Assembly (NCBI GenBank): GCA_039720395.1
Contig: CM077824.1
Span: 22,158,013-22,222,012, forward strand
DNA length: 64,000 nucleotides
From: Liquidambar formosana
Lineage: Eukaryota > Streptophyta > Magnoliopsida > Saxifragales > Altingiaceae
Direction: 5' to 3'
Below, one piece after another: positions 1-11,700 of this stretch. Below the pieces are notes generated by a model. The model saw only the letters and a list, made by a program, of their open reading frames with translations. It had not been told where the DNA came from and searched no databases. The position numbers and the translations under genes are program-made. Within the stretch, counting starts at the first letter, position 1. Every line of letters begins with the position of its first letter.

Positions 1-1880
1 TCCTCAATGAATTCGACATCAAGTACGTGAATCAGAAGTCTATCAAGGGAAGCGTCATCGCAGACTACCTAGCCAGCTGTCCGGTGTCATCATCCGCTCC
101 GTTCAACAATCAATTCCCAGATGAGGACGTGCTAGAGATTGGTAGAAAAACTTGGAGAGTATACTTCGATGGGGCAGCCAATAAGAAAGGTTATGGGATA
201 GGAGTCCTGCTGGTCTCACCCGAAGAGGCATTTACACCGTTGGCGGTCAAGTTGGGGTTCGAAGCCACCAACAACATTGCTGAATATGAGGCCTGTATCC
301 TAGCATTGGAAGCGGCACTTGAATTGGGGATCAAAGAATTAGAAGTGTTCGGGGACTCGGCGCTAATCATTTGTCAGATAAAAGGGGAATGGAAAACTTG
401 AGATGTGAAGCTGCTACCCTACCATGCCTATCTGGAAGCTCTAACCAAGGAGTTCTCAGAGATAGAGTTCAACTACCTTTCAAGGAACAAGAACCAGTTC
501 GCCGATGCCTTGGCGACCCTAGCATCCATGGTGGAGATACCTGAAGGGGGAAATGTGAAACCGTTGGTAATAGAATGCCGAGACAAGCCTGTGTACTGTT
601 GTGCAATCCGAGGAGGGGAAGTGAATGATGGCCGTCCGTGGTTCCATGACATAAAGAAGTTCATTGAAGAAAGGGAGTACCCAGAAGGAGCATCTCGCAT
701 TGATAGAAAAACCCTAAGGCGGTTGGCAAGTCACTATGTACTTTGTGGAGGAAAGCTATATCGGAGATCATACGACGGGATCCACCTGCTGTGTGTCACC
801 GAGGAGGAAGCCGAGCATCTGATTAAAGAAATCCATGAAGGGACAGGGGCTCCGCATATGAATGGCTATATGTTAGCTAAGAAAATCATGAGGTTAGGCT
901 ATTATTGGTCCACCATGGAAAGAGACTGCCACGCACATGTCAAGAAGTGCCACAAATGCCAACTGTTCGCCAGTGGACAACATTTGCCTTCTATGCCTTT
1001 AACGAGTATGTCGTCACCTTGGCCATTCGCGGTGTGGGGGATAGATATCATCGGACAGATCAAGCCAAAGGCATCAAATGGGCATGAATACATCCTGGTT
1101 GCCATCGACTACTTCACTAAGTGGGTGGAAGCAGCGTCCTTCAAGACCTTGAATTCCAAGAAGGTAGCACAGTTCATACAGCACAGCATCATCTATCGAT
1201 ATGGGGTACCGCATAAAGTTATCTCAGACAATGGCCAGCACTTTCAGAAAGAAACCCATGAGCTCTTGCAAAAGTACGGCATAGTTCACCATCTGTCATC
1301 ACCATACCGTCCTCAAACTAATGGAGCGGTGGAAGCAGCTAACAAGAACATCAAGAAGATACTACAGAAGATTGCGGACTCGCACACAGACTGGCATGAG
1401 AAGTTGCCATTGGCTCTATGGGGTTACAGAACATCAATAAGGTCGTCAACAGGGGCTACCCCTTATTCTCTAGTTTATGGAATGGAGGCCGTGTTGCCAG
1501 TTGAATTGGAAGTTCCTTCACTAAGAGTTGCCGTGGAGAGCCAGATAACAGAAGTGGACTGGGTTAAGAGCCGCTATGATGAGTTAGCTTTGCTGGATGA
1601 AAGGCATTTAAGGGCGCTGTATCATGTTCAGGGGTATCAACGGAGAGTTGCCAGAGCATTCAACAAGCATGTCAAAGATCGAGGTCTAAAGAAAGGGGAT
1701 GTAGTGCTGAAAGAAATCAGAGCTCCAGTGTTCGATCCGCGGGGAAAATTCAAGCCAAGTTGGGGTGGGCCATACATTATCAAAGAGATATTGCCAGGGG
1801 CTGTTTGCCTCATGGATTTAGATGGAATTGAGTTCGCTCGTCCAACTAATTTGGACCAATTGAAAAAATATCATGTTTGA
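1..1880 (+). pseudogene. Element A: 3' part of Tat/Ogre-type Ty3/gypsy pol (RNase H end, second RNase H, integrase)
   Basis: The reading frame is already open at the window edge and runs to the pol stop at 1878-1880. After the tail of the degenerate RNase H comes a second, archaeal-type RNase H (about 165-400) with YFDGA, the NIAEYEA glutamate and the GDSALI aspartate. Integrase follows: a zinc-binding region ending in KKCHKCQ (about 830-960), the DDE core with GIDIIG, ISDNGQHF and NGAVEAANK (about 1035-1350), and a GPY-type C-terminal segment (about 1740-1880). The double RNase H marks the Tat lineage. An in-frame TGA at 399-401 replaces the CGA found in element B, so the copy cannot make full-length pol. 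The 5' part, with gag, PR and RT, lies left of the window. Confidence 0.93.
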
Positions 1881-2218
1881 GGCCTGCTAGGTTGAAAACC
1901 CGTAAGGGCGGCCTAGGCAAAAGTTAAGGCATAAGAACTACGTAAGACCTGATTCTCCATTCAAAAACAAAAAAAAACAAAAAAACAAAAAAAAAAAAAA
2001 ACAAAAAAAAAAAAAAAAACAAAACAAAAACAAAAAAAAAAGAAGAAAAAACCATGGAGATACGTAGGCAACCCATAAAGTTACCTTGGGTGCGGTCTAA
2101 ATCAAACAAGAAAATCCCAAATTTGATTTATTATTGGCAATTTATTTAAAACTAAAATTGATTGACATAGCAATTCATTGGTATTAAGTAAAAGAACTAT
2201 AAATATGCCATAAATATC
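1881..2218. other. Convergent 3' spacer of element A with A-rich tract
   Basis: This stretch separates the pol stop on the + strand from the ORF2 stop on the - strand. It holds an A-rich, C-interrupted tract at about 1963-2050. The flanking blocks are shared with C and D: the segment just after pol (1880-1925) and the segment ending in GTGCGGTC (2060-2097). Both transcripts should end here, so it probably serves as a two-way 3' end region. I see no gene in it. Confidence 0.7.
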
Positions 2219-3507
2219 CTATTCTATTTTCTTGAGCCTCTTTGCAGCTCGCTCCTCAGCTTTCTTCTTCTCTCTTTCATGTCTTCTTTTCTTCCTCAAG
2301 TCATGTTCATAAGCTGCTGTCACTGCTTCCATAATATCTTCTCTGCAAGATCCAAGTTCGTTGTTCTTGATAAGTCCAAAAATCCTTTCTCTTCGAGTAG
2401 TCTCTCTCTCACCTAAATTGCTTTTCAACCATTCCTTATACTCGGGGCTCATCATATACGGACCATCAGTATTCGTAACTTGGGTTAGTATCAACTTGCT
2501 AGGCCATCGGTCCTTCGCCCAAGCCACTACAGAAAGACCCGCGGGCACCACAGGATAGTCACCTTTCAAAGAAGTGGGTATGGTTTGCATGGCGCCCATC
2601 TGACGCAGAACCCTTGAAGGCCAATAGAAGGAAGTAGACCTCAGTCCTATAAGTCTCACCATGGCGCATCCAGAAGTCCGCAGAAGCACCTGGTCACTGC
2701 AGCCCCATATGAATACAAACCACTTGACACTCCTCCAAGAAAGGGTTTGGAAGTAACCTAGCCAATCTCTCAATGAAAATTGCCCAGGTAGTTCAATGCG
2801 GCGAAGGCAGTAATGCTGGGGCTTGTATGGTGTAATGGCAACTGGTGACAAGAAATTCAGTCTTTCAAGCAACCACATCTGCAGTATAATGGGGCTACCT
2901 CCTAAGGAAACCTTTGGGTCCTCATGGACTTATCCAAACCATTCAGGGTTTCAGCTAGCACCATGGGAATCAAGTTATGGCCCTTGGCAAGGAGAGGAAT
3001 CAAGTCACAGATTTGAACGGGAACATGTGGAGTACCAGTGGAAATAAGAAAACGACCAATGAGGCAAAAGGCAAGTGCATGCTTAATAGGAAAGGTAAAA
3101 TTCAGAATACCTTTACTATCACAAGCTAAAAAAGAGGTTGCCAATTTCATCAAGTCTACCATATGGTCCTTTACAAACGTAGAGGCATATTGTGAGTGAA
3201 TCCCAAGTAGATTGGAGAAAGAAGTAAGAAAGCTTGGGCGAGGAGTAGGGAGAATGAAAGGACCTACCGTTGAAACTCCATACAATGCACAGAATTCCTC
3301 CATGGTTGGGCACAGTTCTTCATAGTTGAAGCGGAACACATGAACTTGAGGATCCCAAAAATATGTAGTAGCAGTCAAGAGGTTCGTTTCAAGCCTCACA
3401 TGCCTCAAGGAGAGCAATGGATCCAAGCCAAAGCACTTGAACTCAGATTTTGCTTCAGCACTCATAACTCTCAAAAACCCTCCTAAAAATTTGTCTAGAG
3501 CCTCCAT
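2219..3507 (-). pseudogene. Element A ORF2: antisense PMD/DUF7745-like gene, one frameshift
   Basis: A single-exon gene on the strand opposite to pol. It starts at the ATG at 3507 (MEALDKFL) and ends with a lysine/arginine-rich, probably helical tail (about 2219-2310) that could be a nuclear-localisation or nucleic-acid-binding region. The N-terminal part has FWDP then FNYEELCPTMEEF, the pattern of a W/D residue pair followed by F and a T-x-E/D-E-F block seen in plant mobile domain and DUF7745-like proteins. The frame breaks near 2915-2935, where one base is missing compared with C and D, leaving two open parts (2902-3507 and 2219-2878). Otherwise it lines up with the 428-codon copies. The function is unknown; assignment to the domain group is by pattern only. 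Confidence 0.72.
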
Positions 3508-3556
3508 AATTTCTAATGAATGAATACAAGTAGGTTTAGGAACATCTTGGATGTGT

Positions 3557-3563
3557 TTTTATA
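3557..3563 (-). promoter_or_regulatory. TATA box of ORF2 (element A)
   Basis: TATAAAA on the - strand, with 49 bases between it and the ORF2 ATG. The same box at the same spacing precedes ORF2 in C and D. Confidence 0.6.
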
Positions 3564-3650
3564 GGGAAAAGGTCACAAATCCAAGTTCAAATAGGAAAAA
3601 ACCCATCAGAATAGGAAGTTTCCTATTTAAAGTGGGATTTCCGCTTCGGG

Positions 3651-3708
3651 CTCGGGTAACCACCCAGGCCTGGGCGGCTAGCCTCCCGAGGCCTGGTGGT
3701 CACCCAAG
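3651..3708. promoter_or_regulatory. GC-rich palindrome upstream of ORF2 (element A)
   Basis: An imperfect palindrome with arms beginning CTCGGGT and ending in a GGTCACCCAAG-like half, and a GGCGGCTAGCC core. It lies about 90 bases upstream of the ORF2 TATA box. This is the most degenerate of eight copies in the window. The surrounding bases 3709-3990 hold no gene that I can see. Confidence 0.6.
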
Positions 3709-3990
3709 CCACTTTGTTTTGGTTTTGCTTCTCGCTTTATCTCGCCTTGACGCATGATCAAACCTCCTTCCAAATGAGATATTCAACACTTTTTGAGCTT
3801 AAAATCAATCAAATTCCATCTTGAAATCAATTCCTTGAATTGATTTTATGTTCAAAAGGGTTGAATATATTTCCCCTGTGTCATGCCAACTCAAGTGACA
3901 ATGTGTTAAGTCACTTTCCTCTTGCACCATGCCTGTTCAATCTTGATAAATTGATCATATATCCTCATTTCAAATCTTGATTTTTCATCC

Positions 3991-5820
3991 CACTTGGTTG
4001 AATATACTCATCACTTGAATATATTCTTCCATTTCAAAAGTGTATTCACTCTTTGAATATGCTTCTCAGCTTCAAATTCTCATTCTCTATCATACTTGGT
4101 TGAATATATTCATCACTTGAATATATTCTTCCATTTCAAAAGCATGTTCACCCATTGAATATGCTTCCTAGTTTCAGATCCTCATTATCACTTACTTGGT
4201 TAAATATATTCATCACTTGAATATATTTCTCCATTTCAATGGTATACTCATCACTCGAGTATACTTCTCAGATATTTCGTCACTTACTTGGTTAAGTATA
4301 TCCATCGCTTGGGTATATTTCTCCATTTCAATGGTATGTTCATCACTTGAACATACTTCTCAGATCATTTGTCACTTACTTGGTTAAGTATATCCACCAC
4401 TTGGGTATATTTTTTCCATTTCAATGGTATGTTCATCACTTGAACATACTTCTCAGATCATTTGTTACTTACTTGGTTAAGTATATCCACCACTTGGGTA
4501 TATTTTTTCCATTTCAATGGTATACTCATCACTTGAGTATACTTCTCAGATATTTTGCCACTTACTTGGTTAAGTATATTCATCACTTGAATATATTTCT
4601 CCATTTCAATAGTATGTTCATCACTTGAACATACTTCTCAGAATATTTGTCACTTACTTGGTTAAATATATTCATGACTAGAATATATTTCTCCATTTCA
4701 ATGGTGTACTCATCACTTGAGTACACTTCTCAGATTATTCTCTATCTTACTTGCTTAAGTATATCCATCGCTTGGATATATTTCTCTATTTCAATGGTAT
4801 GTTTATCACTTAAACATACTTGTCACTTACTTGGTTAAGTATATCCATCACTTGGATATATTTCTCTATTTCAATGGTATGTTTATCACTCAAACATACT
4901 TGTCACTTACTTGGTTAAGTATATTCGTGACTAGAATATATTTCTCCATTTCAATGGTGTACTCATCACTTGAGTACACTTCTCAGATTATTCTTATCTT
5001 ACTTGGTTAAATATATCCGTCGTTTGGATATATTTCTCCATTTCAATGGTATGCTCATCACTTGAGTGTACTTCTCAGCTTACTTGGTTAAATATATCCA
5101 TCACTTGGATACATTTCTCCATTTCAAAAGTGTGTTCATCACTTGAACGTACTTCTCAGTCTTTTTCAATCATTAAGTATACTCATCACTTGAGTATATT
5201 TCTCAGCATCTTTTTCATCACTTGGTTAAATATGTTCGTGACCTGAATATATTTCTCCATTTCAAAAGTACACTCATCACTTGAATACACCTCTCAGATT
5301 ATTCTTATCCTACTTGGTTAAGTATATCCATCGCTTGGGTATATTTCTCCATTTCAATGGTATGTTCATCACTTGAACATACTTCTCAGATTATTTGTCA
5401 CTTACTTGGTTAAATATATTCATCGCTTGGATATATTTCTCCATTTCAATGGTATGCTCACCACTTGAGTATACTTCTCAGATTTCATTCTCAGATTACT
5501 TGGTTAAATATATTCGTGACCTGAATATATTTCTCCATTTCAGTGGTATACTCATCATTTGAGTATACTTCTCAGATTTTTTGTCACTCACTTGGTTAAA
5601 TATATTCGTGACCTGAATATACTTCTCCATTTCCAAGGTACGTTCATCACTTGAACGTACTTTTCAGATCTCATTCTCATCACTTGGTTAAATATATTCG
5701 TGACTAGAATATATTTCTCCATTTCAAAAGTATGTTCATTCGTAGTGGCTTGAAGATGCTTCTCTTGACAATCATCAACCCCCAGTGGTTTAAGTATACT
5801 CATGACTTGAGTACACTTCC
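3991..5820. repeat. 92-93-bp tandem array built of two ~46-bp hairpin units
   Basis: About twenty repeats of 92-93 bp; the phase is set by ACTTACTTGG, for example at 4282, 4374, 4467, 4560 and 4652. Each repeat has two halves, each with a 7-8 bp stem around a 7-base loop (mostly ATCACTT, also ATCGCTT, GTGACTA and GTGACCT). Stems include GTATACTC/GAGTATAC (4242-4264), GTATGTTC/GAACATAC (4334-4356), GTGTACTC/GAGTACAC (4704-4726), GTATGTTT/AAACATAC (4797-4819) and GTACGTTC/GAACGTAC (5638-5660). The array is AT-rich and noncoding, and lies between the ORF2 promoter and the 3' LTR. The role is unknown. Confidence 0.93.
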
Positions 5821-5913
5821 TTATTTCAGTCTCAAGTTTTCAACCTCCCATCATTGTTGGTATCAGTGTGTGATTTCTCCGGGCTTTTTGGCCAAAAATG
5901 GGTTGTTCTTTAT

Positions 5914-5955
5914 CATTGGTTCACAAGTGTAACTTGTTCGCCAATGAGGGGCTTC
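5914..5955 (+). promoter_or_regulatory. Terminal hairpin and polypurine-like tract before the 3' LTR (element A)
   Basis: A hairpin with CATTGG/CCAATG outer and ACAAGT/ACTTGT inner stems (5914-5946) runs into GAGGGGCTTC, which directly precedes the LTR. The position fits the polypurine tract that primes plus-strand DNA synthesis, although the last bases are not all purines. The hairpin is conserved in C and D. Confidence 0.55.
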
Positions 5956-6547
5956 TGTCACACCCCATTTTTGCACCACCTTACTAGGGCTCATCATTTC
6001 ATGCATGTTTTTGTTTTGTTTTTGAGTTTAGTCACTTGCATTAGTTTTCTAGAGTCACAAGGACAATGGATATGAATTTTGGTTCAAATTGGAGTTGATC
6101 TTGAGGGATAATAAGAGCTTTTGTGACTTGAGGGGCATAATCGTCTTTTAAGTCCCAAACTTTTCATTTGACCTTGGAATGATCTCCAAATTGTCAATTG
6201 GAGTTCATATGGATGCATAAAAGGTATTTTTAGTGTCAATTTGGTAAGTCAATGGCTCGGGATTAAAATGGCTCGATGTAGTTCAAGTTGGTTAATTGAC
6301 CCTTCCTTGGGTTAGCTCTAATTGACTCACAATTACCAACCAAATCTTTTCAAATTGACTTTCATTAGTCATCATTTTGTACCGGTTGTCATCTTAAGTC
6401 CCGTGGCCCTGATGATGAGTTTAGTGTGGTTATTTACGGATTATCCTTGAAGAATTAGTGCGAATCACAGCATGAGATTTTTGGTTAAAAGGAAAAGAAA
6501 ATTATTTTATTAAATTAGCCATTTTTATCATGACACTAACACGTGTA

Positions 6548-6578
6548 CGTATGTGATAAGTGTGTGTACGCACATACG
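6548..6578 (+). promoter_or_regulatory. Short palindrome upstream of the A-type LTR TATA box
   Basis: CGTATGTG at 6548-6555 and CACATACG at 6571-6578 form an 8-bp inverted repeat within a tract of alternating GT/AC. It lies about 160 bases upstream of the TATA box, near where the B-type LTRs carry their GC-rich palindrome. It is also present in the solo LTR. Confidence 0.4.
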
Positions 6579-6738
6579 ATACATGTGCATGCGTGTTAGC
6601 GGTCAGTCTCCCAATTTTTATAAAAGACAATTTCCTTTTCCTATTCAGATTAGAAGTCTTTTATCATTATAAAATACCTTTTGATTATTCTCCAAAGAAA
6701 CCTAGTCCAGGAAGGAAAGGAAAACTCCATATTTCAGC

Positions 6739-6745
6739 TATAAAT
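6739..6745 (+). promoter_or_regulatory. TATA box of element A LTR
   Basis: TATAAAT within CTATAAATAC, identical to the box in the solo LTR (56639-56645) and to those of the B-type LTRs. It probably sets the U3/R boundary a short way downstream. Confidence 0.6.
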
Positions 6746-8769
6746 ACTCTCTTAATGTCTTTAAACAAGGGAGAAGAGAAGAGGGTTTGGAGGGAGTGAA
6801 ATTCGTCATAATTCAGCAGCAGATTTTCTGAAAACCAGCAGTCGTATTTTAATCATAACATTTTCATCCGAAGTCAGAATTTGATGAAATTGGTCTTGTT
6901 AGAAAGATAATTCAATTCTCTACAACTTTGTATTTCACAAGCTTTGTCCAAATCTAACGTTGTCATACCCAAAAACGCGATTGAAGTTGCTGCTGCTGCA
7001 AAGTGACGAGAATCACTTTTTCTTTTCTCTTGTTCTCTTTTTGTTTTCTATTTCTTTTCAAAGTTGAGTGAGTTTTGATCTCTTTGCTGTGATACCACTT
7101 TGACAAAGAGGAGGATTCGTGTTGGTTTGATTCACTCTAAAGACCTGAGGAGCCACGAACAATTGCATACAGCAGCAAGGAAGGCCCTTCCTAAGGTATT
7201 CTCCTTCTCTATTCAAGCTTAAACTAGGTTTTCATATGGGTTAGGCGTATTGCATGTTAAAGGTAACTTTTTTATCATGTATTAACACTCTAGCTAGTTA
7301 ATATACATGGAATATCTATTTTTTATCTACTGTTTAGCATGCTTTAGGGCTGTCCTTTAGGTTTTTAATGCATAGTTGTGATTCTTGTGCTCCTGTATTG
7401 TCCTTGTGCTAGGATTAGTGTCATTGCATGTTAGAGTTAGGATTTTCATCATGTTATATTGCTTTAGTTAGTTAATATGCATGATTTAATTTCTGTTTAG
7501 TTTGGTTTTAGCATGATTAAAGTATGTTTTGTATGTTTTTAAGCATATTTGTGAGTTTAGGGTTTTAGAGTCATTGTTTCGTGTTTGTTTTCATATAGCA
7601 TGATAAAGTAGACTTTTTTATTTGGTTTTTCTTCGTGTTTGCTGTATATGTTTTTCATATGGAGTAAACATGATAGTTTTGCATGCATGTTAGTATGTTT
7701 TAGGGTTTTTATGCATGATATGGTTCTAGGAATATGTTAGGACTTATTATTGTTCGCTGTGTTGCTGTTAGCATGCTTAGTGGATGATTTTTAGGCCATA
7801 ATACTATTCTGTCCAGATTTGCATGTTAGTGTTTTTGCATGGTTTTGAGCACTTGTAAGGGTGCAAATAGGTGTGGTATTTGTCCTATGGCAAATAGGGC
7901 TACTTATGTCTGAAATGGCTAAATGCTTGGAGCTAATTGCGCTCAGGTAAGTGGGTGTGAAGGTGCCCCAATTCACCTTTCTTCTTAACTCATTCTCTTC
8001 TCCCTATCTAGGGTTAATTTTTAATACAAGTCCTATGGTTTAATTAGAGGTTTCCTTAACCAACAAAATTCTGGTTTTTATTAAAGTTTCCATTTTGTGG
8101 ATTTCTTTCCTAAAATCAAACTTTCTATCAAATTCAACTCTTTTGATCAAATAAGGAAACCTAGGGTTTTAACCATAGGTTTATATTAGGTCTTAACCCT
8201 AATTCTAATCGAACTACGTGGACTTTGATCCATGTATTTCGTTGCATGGTACGTAGGCGCTCTTCGTGAGGCTCAAGTCCGTTCTAGGATCCAAGCATCC
8301 TAGGTTTATTTTTGTTTTGTTTTCTTTTTCTTTATTTTCTGTTTTTATTTGCTTATTATGCATGGATGGATGAATGAAATATATGATATGCATGCAATTC
8401 TTGTGATGATATACTTGCTGATTTTTGTATGGAAAGACTTTAATTTAGCCCAAATGAACTGAGAGACCGAAAGGGTGACATGGGTGCCTATAGGCTTTGC
8501 CTAGAACCTTCCCATGTCATAACTTAGCCTCCGAATCCCCGATTTCTTTGGTTTTCAAAAGATTGGTTTTTGCCTTTCCTTTTTTTATGGAGTCATTCAA
8601 ATTGTTTTCCTAAAACAACCTGATTTTTAGGGTTTTCCTTGTTTCCTTTAAAAAATAAGGTGGCGACTCCTTTCCTTTTTCTTTTTCAAACCCACTTTCT
8701 TTTCAATCCCTCGTGGGCCCAATTTCCGGGGTTCACAGCTGCCCTTATGGGTTTTCAACCTAGCAGGCC

Positions 8770-11700
8770 TTACACATAATACTTCTTCAATTGATCCAAA
8801 TTGGTAGGACGAGCGAACTCAATTCCATCCAAATCCATGAGGCGAACAGCCCCTGCTGGCAATATCTCTTTAATAACATACGGGCCACACCAACTTGGCT
8901 TGAACTTCCCTCGTGGATCAAAAATTGGAGCTCTGATTTCTTTCAACACTAAATCCCCTGTCTTCAAACCTCGGTCTTTGACATGCTTGTTGAATGCTCT
9001 CGCAACCCTTCGCTGATATCCCTGCACATGATACAAGGCCCTCGATCGCCTTTCATCTAGCAATGCCAGCTCATCATAACGGTTCTTAACCCAATCTGCT
9101 TCTGCTATCTGACTCTCCATAGCAACCCGTAATGACGGTACCTCCAACTCAATAGGCAAAACAGCCTCCATCCCATACACCAAAGAATAGGGGGTAGCCC
9201 CTGTTGACGATCTTATGGATGTTCTATAGCCCCACAAGGCTAAGGGTAACTTCTCATGCCAATCAGTGTAAGTGTCAGCTGTTTTCTGTAGTATCTTCTT
9301 AACATTCTTGTTGGCGGCCTCCACTGCTCCATTAGTCTGCGGGCGATAAGGGGAGGATAGATGGTGCACTATATTGTATTTCTGCAAAAGTTCCTTGGTT
9401 TCTTTCTGAAAGTGCTGACCATTGTCTGAAATAATCTCATGGGGTAGCCCATACCTGTAGATAATGTTGAGCTGTATGAACTGCGCTACCTTCTTGGCAT
9501 TCAAGGTCTTGAAAGATGCTGCCTCTACCCACTTAGTGAAGTAATCGATAGCTACCAAGATGTACTCATGCCCATTGGAGGCTTTCGGCTTAATCTGCCC
9601 AATTATATCTATTCCCCACACTGCAAACGGCCAAGGTGACGACATATTTGTCAAAGGCATGGAAGGCAAGTGTTGTCCATTAGCAAAGACTTGACATTTG
9701 TGACACTTCTTAACATGTGCATGGCAATCTCTCTCCATCGTAGACCAATAGTAGCCCAACCTCATGATTTTCTTGGCTAGCATATAACCATTCATGTGTG
9801 GTGCTCCGACTCCTTCATGGATTTCACTAACAAGACGTTCGGCCTCTTCCTCGGTGACACATAACAGATGGACCCCATCGTATGACCTCCGGTATAGCTT
9901 TCCTCCACACAAAACATAGTGACTTGCTAGCCTCCTTAGTGTTCTCCTATCAATGCGGGATGCTCCTTCAGGGTACTCCCTTTCCTCGATGAACTTCATG
10001 ATGTCATGGTACCAAGGATAGCCATCTTTCACTTCTCCTTCTCGAATAGAGCAGCAATACACGGGTTTCTCTCTACATTCTATCACCAACGGTTTTACAT
10101 TCCCAGCATCCGGGATTTCCACCATGGAAGCTAGAGTTACCAAAGCATCGGCGAACTGATTCTTATTTCTTGACAAATAATTGAATTCTATTTCCACAAA
10201 TTCCTTAGTCAAGGCTTCTAAATAAGCATGATACGGCAGCAGCTTTTCATCACGAGTCTTCCACTCTCCCTTTATCTGGCAGATAATTAGTGCTGAATCT
10301 CCGAAAACCTCTAACTCTTTGATCCCCAATTCTAGTGCGGCTTCCAACGCAAGGATGCAGGCTTCATACTCAGCAATGTTGTTGGTTGCTTCAAACCCTA
10401 GCTTAACTGCCAAGGGTGTGAATGCTTCTTCAGGTGAGACTAGTAGGACTCCTATCCCATACCCTCTCTTATTTGCAGCTCCATCAAAGTATACCTTCCA
10501 AACCTTCTTTCCAATCTCCAGGACATCCTCATCGGGGAATTGATCATTAAATTGTTCTGATGACGCCACAGGGCAGCTAGCCAAGTAATCTGCAATGACA
10601 CTTCCTTTCACTGACTTCTGTGTTACATACTTTATGTCGAATTCATTGAGAAGAATTGACCAACGAGCAGTTCTGTAGGATAAAACCGGCTTTTCTATCA
10701 AGTACTTCAATGGATCCATACGACTTATCAGGAGAACCTTATACGACATCATGTAGTGACGGAGTTTCTGAGTTGCCCACACCAAAGCTACACAAGCCTT
10801 CTCTATAGCATTGTACTTCACCTCGTAATCTGTCATCTTCTTGCTTAAGTAGTAAATGGCATTCTCCTTCTTTGACTCCTCAAGGTACTGAGCTAGCATA
10901 GCTCCCGTTGTGGTTTCAGTGACCGTCAAGTATAACAGTAACGGCTCACCTTGTCGCGGAGGAACTAGAATTGGTGGATTACTCAAATACCTTTTAATAG
11001 TCTCAAAGGCTTCTTGACATTCTTCATTCCATACCTTCGGCACACCCTTCTTAAGCAACTTGAAAATTGGCTCACACACCATGGTCAAATTAGCAATGAA
11101 CCTGCTTATGTACTGAATTCTCCCCAAGAACCCTCGAATCTGCTTTTTTGTGCTAGGCGGCTCCATCTCTACAATGGCCTTGATTTTTCCCGGATCAACC
11201 TCAATTCCTCTCTGAGTAATCATGAATCCTAATAGCTTGCCTGCAGTGACACCAAAGGCACATTTCTGTGGATTCAACTGCAAGTTGTACTTCTTTGCTC
11301 GCTCCAGGAACCTTTCTAGTGCCATGAAGTGTCCTTCTCGGTCCACGGACTTCACGATCATGTCGTCCACATACACTTCCACCTCCTTGTGGATCATGTC
11401 ATGCAGCAATGTTGTAGCAGCTCTCTGATAGGTAGCCCTGGCATTTTCTCAAACCGAACGGCATCACTTTGTAGCAATACGTTCCCCACTGTGTGATAAA
11501 AGCTGTTTTCTCCATATCTTGCGGCGCCATCTTTATCTGATTGTATCCAAAAAATCCATCCATGAAAGAGAGGAGTGCATGCCCTACAGTACTATCTACT
11601 AATACATCAATGTGGGGCAAAGGAAAATCATCCTTAGGGCTTGCTGCATTAAGATCTCGAAAATCCACACATATCCTCACTTTTCCATCCTTTTTAGGCA

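Larger units (their letters stand above)
5956..8737 (+). mobile_element. 3' LTR of element A (2,782 bp, A-type)
   Basis: Starts TGTCACACCCC and ends GGGGTTCACA, with TG...CA ends. Its left end joins the internal end of A and its right end joins B's pol-proximal sequence. It is closely similar along its length to the solo LTR at 55856-58629. It shares its termini and its 3' half with the 3.1-3.5-kb LTRs of B, C and D but differs from them upstream of the TATA box. The 5 bases before it (GCTTC) belong to the element, so the target duplication can be tested only against the missing left end. Confidence 0.93.

Noticed and set aside
1963..2050. Poly(A) tail of a SINE, LINE or processed gene
   Set aside because: The tract has the same position and flanks in three independent gypsy elements and is internal to them; there is no target duplication around it.
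3991..5820. CRISPR-like array of repeats and spacers
   Set aside because: The units are plain tandem repeats of 92-93 bp without unique spacers, in a plant retrotransposon.
5951..5955. GCTTC/GCTGC around LTR A as a target duplication of a solo LTR
   Set aside because: GCTTC is the conserved internal end of the element (also beside the LTRs of C and D), so the similarity is coincidental.
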